Origin: CAWAWP01 sp963841205
Lineage (GTDB): Bacteria; Chloroflexota; Ktedonobacteria; Ktedonobacterales; JADMIN01
Direction: 5' to 3'
DNA: 64,000 nt
Assembly: GCA_963841205.1 (NCBI GenBank)
Contig: CAWJCH010000022.1
Coordinates: 1 to 64,000 of the forward strand
The notes beneath the pieces are model-generated. The model was not told the DNA's origin, did not search any database, and worked only from the letters and a program-made list of their open reading frames with translations. Both the position numbers and the translations under genes were made by a program. Below are positions 1 to 9,477 of the stretch, in pieces; position 1 is the first letter of the stretch; every line of letters starts with the position of its first letter.

Positions 1-942
1 GGTCTCGGCGGTGCCGTTCCAGGCGTGGACGCCGGATGTCTACGTTGGTGCGCCGACCTCGGTGACGGCGTTCATGTCCGTCGGCACGAAGGTGGCCGCG
101 TTCGTGGCGCTGGCGCGCGTCTTTCATGGTGGCGCTGCATCCGGTCGCTGGGACCGGAGTGGATGCCGATCCTCTGGGCCGTTGCGGTGCTGACGATGGT
201 GGTGGTGGTAACGTGCTGGCCGTCTCGCAGCGCGACGTCAAGCGCATGCTCGGCGTATTCGAGTGTGGCGAACGCGGGCTACATCCTCGTGGCGGTGGTG
301 ACGGATACGCAAAGCTCGCTGACGGCGCTGCTGGTCTACCTCGCCGCCTACGCCGCGATGAACCTCGGCGCGTTCGGCGGCGTCCTCGCGGTCGAGCGCG
401 ACAACGGATTCGGCACCTCGCTGGACGACTTCGCCGGCCTCGCCAGGAGGCGTCCGGGGCTGGCGGCCGCGATGGCGCTCTTCCTCTTCGCGCTGGCGGG
501 CATCCCGGCGACGGTGGGCTTCGTCGGCAAGTTCAATGTCTTCTACGCGGCGATCACGGGCGGGCACCTCGAATTGGCGATCATCGGCGTACTCGCCAGC
601 GCGCTCGGCATGTTCTACTACCTGCGCGTGATCTGGGCGATGTATTTCATCGTGCCCGCGCCGGTAGTCGAGCCCGCCGTAGCGATTGTGGAGGCGCCGG
701 TAGCGGCCCCGCCGGTCGCGCGTGGCGGCGGCAGTGGCGCGGGTACGGTGGCTGTTGCAGAGCCGATGACGAAAGTGGCGGTTGCGCGGGTGAAAATCGC
801 CGCAAAGACGGCAGGGCCGCGCATGACGCCGGGCGTCTGGCTGGCTCTCACGCTGGCGGCGGCGCTGACGCTCGCGCTGGGCATCATCCCTGGGCCGCTT
901 TTCGATCTGGCGCGGCAGGCGGCCTCGGCGATATTCCCCTAA
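1..942 (+). pseudogene. nuoN: NADH-quinone oxidoreductase subunit N (NuoN-like), 3' part, frameshifted
   Basis: C-terminal part of a proton-pumping antiporter-like subunit of respiratory complex I; the 5' end lies outside the window. The text VPFQAWTPDVYVGAPTSVTA (frame 2, about 11-120), PEWMPILWAVAVLTM (frame 1), GNVLAVSQRDVKRML (frame 3, about 207-250) and AYSSVANAGYILVAV onward (frame 1) is classic NuoN, but it needs three frame changes within about 130 bases. From 255 the frame is open to the stop at 940-942, with several hydrophobic helices. A Pro/Ala/Val/Gly-rich insert of about 55 residues before the last helix is unusual. The conserved residues are intact, so sequencing indels are as likely as true decay. 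Confidence 0.8.
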
Positions 943-1030
943 CACCGCGCGGGGAAGATGGAAGCGCCCGCTTGCGGTGATAGAATGTCGGTGCGATCTG
1001 GCCGTGCGACCTCGGGGAAAGAGGCGTCTC

Positions 1031-2239
1031 ATGCTCGCTGATCCGCTCTTCGACTACTATTCGCCGGAGTTTCGCGCGGACCCCTATCCGTTCTATGCGC
1101 GGCTGCGCGAGACGGATCCGATCCACTGGGGGCTGCCGTTCGAGCCGTTCTACGTGGGCGCGTGGCACGTCGCGCGCTATGCCGACGTGAATCTGATCCT
1201 CAAAGATCCACGCTTCGGCAAGGCGCCGCCGACTCGCGACGCGACAGCGGGGCTGCCCGAGGAGGTGCGCGACTACCTCGATCTGACGCAGCTCGCCCTA
1301 CTCCGCGCCGATCCGCCCGACCACACGCGGCTGCGGGCGCTGGCGAGCAAGGCATTCACACCGCGGATGGTGGAGGGCTTGCGCCCGCGCGTGGAGGCGA
1401 TCGCGGCGGGGCTGCTGGACGCCGCTGGTGACGAACTGGATGTCATCGACGGGTACGCCTACCCGCTCTCTATCACCGTCATCACCGAGATGTTGGGGCT
1501 CTCGTACGACGACCGCGACCAGTTGAAGCGCTGGGCAGCTATCTTGGTGGACGCGCTGGACTCGAAGCGCACGATGGAGATCTACGCTCCGGCGGTGCAG
1601 GCCTCGGCAGAGATATTCGCCTTCTTCCAGGAGCAGATCGCCGAGCAGCGCAGGCATCCGCGTCCGGGCATCCTCAGCGAGCTGCTGGCGGTCCACGAGG
1701 AGGGCGACCGCCTGACGGAGCCGGAGCTGATCGTCACCTGCACGCTGCTGCTGATCGCCGGCCACGATACGACTGTCAACCTCGTTGGCAACGGCATGCT
1801 GGGGTTGCTGCGCCACCCCGATCAACTCGCCCTGCTACGCGAGCGTCCGCTGTTGATCCAGACGGCGGTCGAGGAGTTCCTGCGCTTCGATTCGTCGTCG
1901 CAGATGGCCTCGCGCATCGCGCACGAGGAGGTCGAGATCGGCGGCAAGACGATCCGCGTGGGCGACCCGCTGAACCTGCTGATCGGATCGGCGAATCACG
2001 ACCCGGAACAGTTCACGACTCCCGATGAGCTGGACATCACGCGCACCGAGAATCGGCACATCGCCTTCGGGCACGGCATCCACTACTGCCTCGGCGCACC
2101 GCTCGCGCGATTGGAGGCGCAGGTGGCGATCCCGCTGCTGTTGGAACGGCGGCCGACCATGCGATTGGGCGCGGACGAGCCAGAGCGGCGCCAGACGATC
2201 GGCTTCCGCGGCCTGCGCCACCTGCCGATAGTGGGATGA
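1031..2239 (+). CDS. cytochrome P450
   Basis: Soluble haem-thiolate monooxygenase of 402 residues, normal for bacterial P450s, with no membrane anchor. The I-helix motif AGHDTT is near residue 245, the K-helix ExxR (EEFLR) near 280, and the haem loop FGHGIHYCLG with the axial Cys near 353. I chose the ATG at 1031 because GAAAGAGG lies just upstream and the product then begins MLADPLFDYYSPEFR, as in CYP107-like proteins; an in-frame ATG at 977 would add 18 residues unlike the family. No ferredoxin or reductase gene is adjacent, so the electron donor is unknown. The substrate cannot be read from the sequence. Confidence 0.93.
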   Translation: MLADPLFDYYSPEFRADPYPFYARLRETDPIHWGLPFEPFYVGAWHVARYADVNLILKDPRFGKAPPTRDATAGLPEEVRDYLDLTQLALLRADPPDHTRLRALASKAFTPRMVEGLRPRVEAIAAGLLDAAGDELDVIDGYAYPLSITVITEMLGLSYDDRDQLKRWAAILVDALDSKRTMEIYAPAVQASAEIFAFFQEQIAEQRRHPRPGILSELLAVHEEGDRLTEPELIVTCTLLLIAGHDTTVNLVGNGMLGLLRHPDQLALLRERPLLIQTAVEEFLRFDSSSQMASRIAHEEVEIGGKTIRVGDPLNLLIGSANHDPEQFTTPDELDITRTENRHIAFGHGIHYCLGAPLARLEAQVAIPLLLERRPTMRLGADEPERRQTIGFRGLRHLPIVG

Positions 2240-2357
2240 GCTGTGGGCGCGTGTAGGGTCACCGAGACCGCGGCCCTGATGTGTCGGCGAGGGGAAAGCG
2301 CAGACTGAAAAGTCCGATCCTCACGGACAATCGCCTGCCCTCTTGTCGCTCAGCGAG

Positions 2358-2495
2358 CTACACGCGGCGGAAATACTCGAGCACTTTGAGAGCGTGGCCG
2401 TCGGGCTTGACCTGCTGCCAAACGTGGCCGATGATGCCGTCCGGGCGGACGTAGAAGGCGGTGCGCGCGAGGCCCATGTCTTTTTGCCGTACCGT
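2358..2495 (-). pseudogene. peroxiredoxin (PrxQ/Bcp type) C-terminal remnant
   Basis: Read on the minus strand, about 44 codons encode DMGLARTAFYVRPDGIIGHV followed by WQQVKPDGHALKVLEYFRRV and a TAG at 2360-2358. This matches the C terminus of the complete peroxiredoxin at 9478-10002. A stop codon just upstream (near 2500) and the absence of the Cys-containing N-terminal half show that it is a gene fragment. The rest of the 2240-2724 interval shows no other gene I can support. Confidence 0.65.
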
Positions 2496-2724
2496 TCACA
2501 ACCGAACCCTCCGGTTGACGGACAGAGTAGATTACAGGGGATCCGCTTCGGCAGCCATTCGTCTATCAACGAGACCCAATGACTTCGAGACTCGATCTGC
2601 ATGCAATGTGATTGTCCTCGCGAAGGTGATATGACCACGACGACGGAGTAACGGGCATCGGTGGACCTGGACACGGCAAATGATGCAGGCGCCGCGACCC
2701 CCCCAGACCATTCAAGTTTTCCGG

Positions 2725-4899
2725 CTAGCGTGCTGCCAGGGCCGCGCGCACCCGCTCCGGGGTGAATGGCACCCGGCGCAGCCGCGCACCCGTGGCGGCG
2801 TAGACGGCGTTGGCGACCGCGGCGGCCACCGTCACCGTGGCCGGCTCACCTGCACCAACCGCGGGCTCGTCCGGGCGGTTGATCAGCACGATCTCCAGGT
2901 CCGGTACCTCCGAGAAGGTGAGGATGGGGTAGCTCTCCCAGTCCACGGTCGTCTGCCCGCCGGCGTCGAAGCGCACTTCCTCCTTGAGTGCGCGGCTGAG
3001 CGCCTGCACGACGTTCCCCTCGACTTGGTTGCGCACGCCGTCGGGATTGACGATCAGGCCGCAATCGTGGGCCACTACCATGCGTCGCACGCGCACCGCG
3101 CCGGTCGCTTCGTCCACCGCGACGTGGGCCACCGTGGCCACGTACGCCTCATCGTTCTCGTAGCGCGCGAAGGACATGCCGCGCCCCTCACCGGTGGGCA
3201 ACGCTTCGCCCCAACCGCTCGCCTGCGCCGCCGCATCCAGCACGTCGCGCGCCCGCGGATCCGCGAGATGGCGCAGGCGGAATGCCAGCGGGTCCGCCTC
3301 GGCGGCGTGGGCCAACTCGTCCATGAACGACTCATTGGCGAAGGTATTGCCCGCACCACCCAGGCTGCGCATCGAGGACGTGCGCAGCGGTGGGTCCGTG
3401 ATGCCGTGCATCAGGATGCGCTGGTCCGACAGCGTGTAGTTGGTGGGCGCATTGCGCGCGCCGCCGAAGAAGACCGCGCCCGCCGGCGACATGTGCTCCC
3501 GCACCTCGCGCCCCGCCAACAATCCCAGTGCCGTGCGCGGCCGGTTCGTGTGCGTGGGCGACCACACGTCATAGCGCCAGGCCACGATGCGCCCGTCGTC
3601 GTCCAGCCCAGCGCTGACCTCCATGACCATCGGCGCCGCCTTGGGCTCGCCGATGAACTCGTCGCGCCGCGACCACTGGACGCGCACCGGTCGGCCCGTC
3701 TCGCGCGCCAGCAGCGCGGCGTCCGCGGCCACGTCCTCCGAGCCGTTCTGGCCATACGCCCCCGCGCCTTCCAGGTGGATGACGCGGATCTGCTCCGGCG
3801 GCAGGCCGAGCAGGTCGGCCAGGGCGCCGCGCAGGGGATAGACCCCGCCCGAGCTGGCCCAGACCGTCAGCGAGCCGTCCCGCACCTCGGCTACCGAGCA
3901 CGATGGCCCGATGGAGGCGTGTGCCTGGAACGGCTGCTCGTAGACGGCGTGCACGCGCTTCGCCGCGCCGCGCATCGCGCCCTCGACGTCCCCCACCTCC
4001 GTGATCACTTCCTCGGAGGTGGCCTGCGCGTGCATCCAGGCGTAGAGGCTCTCCATCGGCGGTAGATCGGCCGTCTCTTCCCACGTCACCAGCAGCTGAC
4101 CGGACGCCCGGATCGCCTGCTCCTCGCGCTCGGCCACGACGCCGATGAAGTTGCCCAGCCGGATCACGCGGGCGTCGCGCATGGCGCGCTCGTCCACCGT
4201 CAGCACGCGGGCGCCCGGCCGGCGTGCTCGCACCACGCGCCCGTGCAGCATGTTCGGCAGGCGCAGGTCCTGCACGAAACTTGGCGCTCCCGTGAACTTG
4301 CCCATGAGGTCCACGCGCCGAGCACTCGTGCCGACGAGCTGGTACGCGTCCGCGGGCTTGAACGGCGCCGTCCCGCTGATCTGGCGCGCGAAGGGCCGGC
4401 CGCCTTGCAGCTCGCCGTAGCCGACGCGCCGATCGGGCGCTCCACGTACGGACACCACGGCGTCGCGCATCTCCAACTGGTCCAACTGGTCGGACGGCAC
4501 ACCGAGCCGTTCTGCGGCGCGCTCCAAGAGCGCCAGGCGCGCCTCCGCCGCCGCTTTGCGCAACTGGCCGCCGCCCATGCGCACGGTCATACTGCCCGCG
4601 GTGTAGCCTTCGTCGGGCGCGCGGCCAGTGTCGCCCATCACCAGGCGCACCCGCTCGAGCGGCACATCTAGTTCCTCGGCGACGATCTGCGCCAGTGCCG
4701 TGCGCACGCCCGTGCCGGTCTCCACCTTGCCGCTGTAGGCCACCACCGTCCCGTCCGGATCGATGGCGATCCAGTCGTCCAGGTTGGTCCTGGAAGCAGT
4801 CCTGGCAGACTGCTGCGGGGAGGCTGCCTCCGCCTGGCCGCTCGCCGGGACGTTGGCGTTCGCCGCCGCACGATCGCGCTGTGATGCATCCTGTGCCAT
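2725..4899 (-). CDS. xanthine dehydrogenase family protein, molybdopterin-binding subunit
   Basis: Large catalytic subunit (724 residues) of a molybdenum hydroxylase, of the type seen in isoquinoline 1-oxidoreductase and nicotinate dehydrogenase. It shows MGDTGRAPDEGYTAGSMTVR, the substrate/Moco barrel motif GGVYPLRGALA, GAGAYGQNG, SMRSLGGAGNTFANESF and the C-terminal VGAGEPATVTVAAAVANAVY with its Glu next to the Mo site. Its ATG (4899-4897) overlaps the stop of the upstream [2Fe-2S] gene as TGATG, implying translational coupling. There is no FAD subunit, so electrons probably leave through the [2Fe-2S] protein to a cytochrome or other acceptor, as in IorAB. In-frame codons upstream of 4899 belong to the other gene. 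The substrate is not predictable. Confidence 0.9.
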   Translation of the reverse strand: MAQDASQRDRAAANANVPASGQAEAASPQQSARTASRTNLDDWIAIDPDGTVVAYSGKVETGTGVRTALAQIVAEELDVPLERVRLVMGDTGRAPDEGYTAGSMTVRMGGGQLRKAAAEARLALLERAAERLGVPSDQLDQLEMRDAVVSVRGAPDRRVGYGELQGGRPFARQISGTAPFKPADAYQLVGTSARRVDLMGKFTGAPSFVQDLRLPNMLHGRVVRARRPGARVLTVDERAMRDARVIRLGNFIGVVAEREEQAIRASGQLLVTWEETADLPPMESLYAWMHAQATSEEVITEVGDVEGAMRGAAKRVHAVYEQPFQAHASIGPSCSVAEVRDGSLTVWASSGGVYPLRGALADLLGLPPEQIRVIHLEGAGAYGQNGSEDVAADAALLARETGRPVRVQWSRRDEFIGEPKAAPMVMEVSAGLDDDGRIVAWRYDVWSPTHTNRPRTALGLLAGREVREHMSPAGAVFFGGARNAPTNYTLSDQRILMHGITDPPLRTSSMRSLGGAGNTFANESFMDELAHAAEADPLAFRLRHLADPRARDVLDAAAQASGWGEALPTGEGRGMSFARYENDEAYVATVAHVAVDEATGAVRVRRMVVAHDCGLIVNPDGVRNQVEGNVVQALSRALKEEVRFDAGGQTTVDWESYPILTFSEVPDLEIVLINRPDEPAVGAGEPATVTVAAAVANAVYAATGARLRRVPFTPERVRAALAAR

Positions 4900-5378
4900 C
4901 AGGCCTCGCCTCCCCACATCAGCTGGTTCGCCCGGCGCACCGCGCGCAGGACGCGCACATGCGAGCCGCAGCGACAGAGGTTGCCGTCCAGTGCCTGGCG
5001 AATCTGCTCGTCGGTAGGATGGGGTCGTTGCCAGAGCAGCGCCGCCGCCGTGACGATCATGCCCGGGCTGCAGTACCCGCACTGCGCCGCCTGCGCCTCG
5101 AGGAAAGCCTGCTGCACCGGGTGCGGCTCGTCGGTGGTGCCGAGGCCCTCCACGGTGGTGATGGTCGAGCCGGCGACCTCGCCCACCGGCAGCATGCACG
5201 ATTTGACCGCCTCCGCGCCGCGCAGCACGGTGCAGGCACCGCACTGGTCCAGCCCACACCCGAAGAGCGGGCCGCTGAGCCCCAGTTCGTTGCGTAAGAC
5301 ATAGAGCAGTGGGGTATCCCCCGCTGCCACGACGAGGTGTGGCTCGCCGTTCACGGTAATGGTCAGGTGATCGGCCAT
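4899..5378 (-). CDS. (2Fe-2S)-binding subunit of a molybdenum hydroxylase
   Basis: Small electron-transfer subunit of 159 residues. The N-terminal plant-type ferredoxin domain carries CGLDQCGACTVL with a further Cys in KSCMLPVG; the C-terminal four-helix domain carries CGYCSPGM and NLCRCG for the second cluster. The start is set at 5378 because GAGAGGAG stands 5-9 bases upstream; a further in-frame ATG at 5399 has no such site. It is the first gene of a two-gene operon with the molybdopterin subunit. No Mo-cofactor insertion chaperone (XdhC) is seen nearby. Confidence 0.92.
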   Translation of the reverse strand: MADHLTITVNGEPHLVVAAGDTPLLYVLRNELGLSGPLFGCGLDQCGACTVLRGAEAVKSCMLPVGEVAGSTITTVEGLGTTDEPHPVQQAFLEAQAAQCGYCSPGMIVTAAALLWQRPHPTDEQIRQALDGNLCRCGSHVRVLRAVRRANQLMWGGEA

Positions 5379-5679
5379 GGTGGCTCCTCTCAGGTACACG
5401 GCGCGCTATCATGCTCTCATCATACGCGAATTGGCCAACACGCCCGTCACCCCGAAGATCAGGAAATGGTAGCGTCTACGGGATACGGTCGGGTCTGTTC
5501 GCGCAGGTTCACGGAACTCTGCGGGGGCGCTCGAATTCAGCCTCACCAATGGCGCTGCGTTCGCCGACGTTCAGCAGCGGCCGTCCAGGTTGGCGTCATC
5601 GGTGGTGTCAAACTTGGTAAAGCGTGACCGGTTGGGCATCCAGAGGCAACCTTCACTTTGAAAGAGTTCATATCGGATG
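5379..5679. other. intergenic region between the molybdenum hydroxylase and IS110
   Basis: About 300 bases with no supportable gene. It must hold the promoter of the minus-strand hydroxylase operon and the right flank of the IS110 transposase. I see no clear -35/-10 pair and no target-site duplication. Confidence 0.5.
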
Positions 5680-5711
5680 TCAACCCTGTGGCGCCGGCGC
5701 CACAGGGTTGA
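5680..5711. repeat. 32-bp perfect palindrome over the transposase stop codon
   Basis: Both halves are exact complements (TCAACCCTGTGGCGCC and its reverse complement). The outer TCA is the complement of the TGA stop of the IS110 transposase, so the stem would form at the very 3' end of its mRNA. It could act as a transcription terminator, although no U-run is visible, or mark the element end. Confidence 0.8.
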
Positions 5712-6930
5712 TGGCGGCAGGATCGTAGGAGGCACCGGTACGGAGCAGATGGTAGATGACGGTGAGCCGCTTGCGCGAGAGGATGGTGAGGGCCTCCTTC
5801 TTGGCCCGCCCGCGGTCCAGCAAGCGCTGGTAGCGCGCGTGCCATTCGGGCCGGAAGCGGACCGCGACCAAAGTCGCCATGTAGAGCGCGTGGCGCAAGG
5901 CGCCAGGGCCGCGCTTGGACAGCCGCCGCTGGCCGGCGAAGCGCCCGCTGTCGTGCGTGCGCGGCTCCAGGCCGGCGTACGCCACCACCTGATCCACGCG
6001 GCAGAAGCGCGTGACGTCGCCGAGCTCCGCACGGATGGTGGCGGTCCAGGTCGGGCCTAGCCCAGGCACCTCGGCTTGCACCTGTTGGCTGGGCGGATCG
6101 TGGCGTAGCAACTCCGCCAGCGCGGCGTCCAGTTCCGCCACGCGGGCGTGCAGGTCGAGCAGGTGCAAGGCCAGGGTGCGCACGACGACCGAGCGCGCGG
6201 GGACCGCACGTTGACTGGCCGCCGAGTGCCGGGCGAGGTCCTGCAGCGCCTGCGCGTGAGCGCACGTCCAGCGGCATCCACTGACCTCGTCCAGCACCCG
6301 GCTCAGCGCGTCGAGTGGCGCCTGGGCGAACGCCTGGGCCGAGCTGTAGGTGCTGAGCAGGCGCAAGACCGCCGCGGCGCCCAGGTCGGCGTGAGCGGGC
6401 AGGTGGCCGACCAGTTCGGGGAAGACGGGCACCAGCTCGTCGTGCAGGCGCTGGCGTGCCGCGCTCTGGCTCGCAATCAGGTCACGGCGGGTGCGCGTCA
6501 ACGTTCGCAGGGCTTGGACCGTCTCGTCGGGCACACTGCTCGCCCGTGCCCAACCAGCCAGCAGGCCACGTGCCAGAGTGTGGGCGTCGATGCCATCGGT
6601 CTTGGCACGCAGCCCTAAGCTGGCCGCCCACGACGCCGTCTGGTGCGGGTTGAGCAGCACCGCGACGTAGCCAGCGTGGCGCAGTGCGTCGTAGAGCGGT
6701 TCCCACAGACTGCCCGTCGACTCCAGCCCGATCCACAAGGCCGTCGGGTGATCCGCTCCCGCGGTCCACTCCTGCAGCCAATTGATCAGTTGCCCATAGC
6801 CGTCGGCCGTCGCCGGGATCGGCGTGCTCTTGAGGCGCACGATGCCACTGGGCGCTTCCAGCGCGCAGACGACATGCGCAGACTTGGCTACGTCGATGCC
6901 CACAACGTAGCGGATCTCGGGCGGCAACAT
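5680..6930 (-). CDS. IS110 family transposase
   Basis: Intact DEDD recombinase of 416 residues, the usual size. The RuvC-like N-terminal domain shows D13 (GIDVAKS), E70 (GLESTG) and D112/D115 (KTDGIDAH). The C-terminal Transposase_20 domain shows GLGPTWTATIRAELGD and YAGLEPRTHDSGRF with its Ser, then LSKRGPGALRHALY. The start at 6930 is supported by AGGAGG 6 bases upstream; longer in-frame starts (to 7140) run through the non-coding left end. IS110 enzymes use a bridge RNA encoded in the element's non-coding end. Confidence 0.94.
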   Translation of the reverse strand: MLPPEIRYVVGIDVAKSAHVVCALEAPSGIVRLKSTPIPATADGYGQLINWLQEWTAGADHPTALWIGLESTGSLWEPLYDALRHAGYVAVLLNPHQTASWAASLGLRAKTDGIDAHTLARGLLAGWARASSVPDETVQALRTLTRTRRDLIASQSAARQRLHDELVPVFPELVGHLPAHADLGAAAVLRLLSTYSSAQAFAQAPLDALSRVLDEVSGCRWTCAHAQALQDLARHSAASQRAVPARSVVVRTLALHLLDLHARVAELDAALAELLRHDPPSQQVQAEVPGLGPTWTATIRAELGDVTRFCRVDQVVAYAGLEPRTHDSGRFAGQRRLSKRGPGALRHALYMATLVAVRFRPEWHARYQRLLDRGRAKKEALTILSRKRLTVIYHLLRTGASYDPAAINPVAPAPQG

Positions 6931-7330
6931 GCCATCCTCCTGTTCACTCGGCTCACCGAGCGCTGTGGACGGCTGGGCCAGCCTGGCAGCCACCTGGCCT
7001 CCCGGGCGCGGTCCCCTTCGCCATGGGCGCTCACTGGGCTGCGGTTGCAGGTGCGGTGCGCTACACCCAGGGCGCAGTCGTTCGGCCATCGACCGTTCGC
7101 TGACGAGAGGCAGGCACGGCAGTCTTTCAAAGTCGGTCATGCCGAAGGGTGAAACAACGACCGTTTCCTGCCAGTTCTCCGGGTAGAGGCCCAGCCAACT
7201 CCCTACCCCAACTCCAATATAGAAGGGTGATGGCGCCCGTCTCCAGTCGTCTCACATCGTCTCCCTTGTCCGCAAAATCCCGGAATAGGTCGCGGCGGTG
7301 TCTATGGATGTCTCAGGCTGTCTCGCGGCA
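6931..7330 (-). other. non-coding region upstream of IS110 tnp, candidate bridge-RNA region
   Basis: In IS110-group elements the bridge RNA lies in the non-coding end upstream of the transposase. This stretch has no convincing gene and is long enough. I cannot fold it or find the element boundary by eye, so both the RNA and its limits are inference. Confidence 0.3.
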
Positions 7331-7379
7331 TTGTTGTTAGGATCGTTGTCACGTCTGAAGGCAAGCTGGCCGCTAGATG

Positions 7380-7562
7380 CCCGCCGAAGCCCCCCGCGGA
7401 CACATCAATCCCGATCAGGGGGTCGCCGGTCTCGCGGGCGATCCACAATCCGGGGTCACCCGCGCCACACGCCAGGTTGGCAACGGTTTGGCATGGCCCC
7501 ACCGCCAGCTCCCGCGAGATACGATCCAGATCAGTGCGCGTGACTCTACTGCAGGAGTCCAC
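7380..7562 (-). pseudogene. SAM-dependent methyltransferase, N-terminal fragment
   Basis: The minus strand encodes an N-terminal helix, then VANLACGAGDPGLWIARE and IGIDVSAGG, i.e. motif I (GxGxG-like) and the acidic end of strand 2 of class I methyltransferases. The similarity stops after about 60 codons and no later motif follows. It lies between IS110 and pfk in a zone of gene debris; IS110 may have removed the rest. Confidence 0.55.
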
Positions 7563-7608
7563 CTATTCGGGACGATCCTTCCCCTAAACTTCGCACCCAA
7601 TGCGCCGG

Positions 7609-7654
7609 CGCAACATCTCCCAGCGGTGTGCGCGGTATGCCGGGAGATGTTGCG
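7609..7654. repeat. 13-bp inverted repeat downstream of pfk
   Basis: CGCAACATCTCCC and GGGAGATGTTGCG are exact complements separated by 20 bases, 17 bases downstream of the minus-strand pfk stop. It may be a processing or terminator stem; there is no U-run. Confidence 0.55.
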
Positions 7655-7670
7655 TGTCTATGGAGCGTGT

Positions 7671-8715
7671 CTAGAGCGGAGTCGTGAGCGAGTCGGCGAG
7701 GTGGTAGAGGTCGAGATCGACGGTGCGGTTGACGGCCACCGCCTCGCTCAGCGCGATGGGAACAATGCTGCTTCCGCGCAGGACGGGCACCTTGCCATAG
7801 GTGCCGCTGGTCACGAGGTCCACGGCGGCGGCACCCGTGCGGGCCCCAAGGATGCGGTCGAATGCCGTCGGAGGACCGCCACGTTGGAGGTGGCCTAGCA
7901 CGACTGCGCGCGCTTCGATGCCCGTGAGCTTGCCGAGCGCCTCCGCGAGCCGGTCGCCGAGGGCGCGGGCCACCATCTGCTGGTGACCAAAAGCGTCCAC
8001 CTGGCCGGTGGCCTCGTCTTCGGTGGTCTCCAGCCCTTCGATGTCGGCGCCCTCAGCAGCCACGACGAGACTGGAGGAGTATCCGGCGGCACGCCGCCGC
8101 GTGAGGCGATCGGCCACGTTGCTGCAGCTGCGCACGCTCCTCCGGCACCAGGATGACATCGGCGCCGCCGGCGAGGCCGCCCTCCGTTGCGACCCACCCC
8201 GCGTTTCGTCCCATGACTTCCAGCACGAGGATGCGGTGGTGCGAGTCGGCAGTGGTGCGCAGATCGTCGCAGGCAGACGTCACGCGCTCAACGGCGGTCT
8301 CGAAGCCAATGCACGCGTCGGTGCCGTTAAGGTCGTTATCCATCGTTTTGGGAACGCCGACGACGGGCAACCCCCGCGCGGCGAGCTTGGCGGCGACGCT
8401 GAGCGTGTCATCGCCGCCGATGGCGATGAGGGCCGCCAGGCCCAGCGTGCGGAACGTCCGCTCGACGCGCTCCATGCCGTCAGGCACTCGCTCCGGGTTG
8501 GTGCGGGAGCTGCCGATGATCGTGCCGCCCAGCCCGGTGATGTCGGACACCGCTTTCACGGTCAGGGGCTCGCCGCGCCCTTCGACCATGCCGGCCCAGC
8601 CATCCGCCACGCCAATCACCGTATGGCCACCGCGAGCCGCGCGCAGCACAATCGCGCGAATCGCCGAATTGAGTCCGCCACAATCGCCGCCGCCGGTCAG
8701 TACGCCAATTTGCAT
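7671..8715 (-). pseudogene. pfp: 6-phosphofructokinase, probably PPi-dependent, one frameshift
   Basis: Phosphorylates fructose 6-phosphate in glycolysis. The first part (8715 to about 8115) begins MQIGVLTGGGDCGGLN and carries GGDDTLSVAA and GVPKTMDNDLNGTD; the second part (to 7671) carries RRRAAGYSSSLVVAAEGA and VLGHLQRGGPPTAFDR. One frame change near 8115 joins them into a protein of normal length. Asp where ATP enzymes have Gly (GGDD versus GGDG), together with Lys in PKTMDND, is the signature of pyrophosphate-dependent enzymes. GAGGGA precedes the ATG at 8715. No in-frame stop accompanies the shift, so a sequencing indel is plausible. Confidence 0.82.
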
Positions 8716-9477
8716 GTCGTTCCCTCACTCATACCAAGTGGACAACGGAGAGGTCTGATGCTCCTGCACGCATGCAGGAGCTTGTCCCTGCCTGTGCGCG
8801 AGAGTTTGAGTATCCAGCATGCCATCTACCAGCCGAGACAATAGGCCGTCTGAGCGAGACTTTGGCCATCTCAAGCAGCATAACAGAGCAGATCACACCA
8901 GCGCTACGCAAGGGTGGGCGGCATGTGCCCTGGGTCCTTCGGCGAGGCCGAGGTAGGAACAGGCAGGCTATGTCATCTCGACAGTGTTCCGGAACCGCCT
9001 CCAGGCGCGTCCCGATAGGGTTGTCCGAGTTGGCGTAGTAACCTTTCACAGAATGGCGTCCGAGACGAGCTAATTACGAAACGGCCTTGCACTGTCCGTC
9101 CGCGTCCGCCCACGCGCGCTGACGCCGGAAGTCTCTTGCTCTTGTGGGTGGTATTGTCCGTACGCTTCCGCAAAGTTCCATTTGGGTTGGCGTCAGCGTT
9201 GGCGTCATAGCTTCCGCTGCGACCCATGGTTGAGATCGCGGCGGCGACATCATGGGCAATCTGATCTGGTTGCGTCTGCGCAACATCTCGGGAGGTTCAA
9301 CTCGCTGATAGAAGTCGATATAGGCACGGAACATGGCTTCCCAGGCTTCCCCATCGGAAGGCGCCAGCTTGTCAATGGTGACCACGGAACGCTCCCACTG
9401 CAAATCATGTCTCTGATTCGCGAGTAACCCAGGAAATGTCGAACGTTGGCGCTGAGACAGCGTGAGACTCGGCGGGA
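8716..9477. other. intergenic region with an acetyltransferase remnant
   Basis: About 760 bases without an intact gene. The only recognisable piece is the GNAT-like fragment at 9275-9386; the rest shows no start site with a ribosome binding site and no family motif. Confidence 0.5.
9275..9386 (-). pseudogene. GNAT acetyltransferase N-terminal fragment
   Basis: From a GTG at 9386 the minus strand reads VVTIDKLAPSDGEAWEAMF then RAYIDFYQRVEPPEM, resembling the N terminus of GNAT family proteins in which a loop follows FYQ. The acetyl-CoA binding motif is absent because the reading frame then runs into unrelated sequence. Confidence 0.45.

Noticed and set aside
238..1032. Minus-strand ORF over nuoN
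   Set aside because: Arg-rich shadow of a real gene; no family motif.
2680..4065. Long plus-strand ORF (461 codons) opposite the molybdenum hydroxylase
   Set aside because: It is antisense to a protein with clear family motifs; its composition (His/Arg-rich) is typical of high-GC shadow frames and it has no ribosome binding site.
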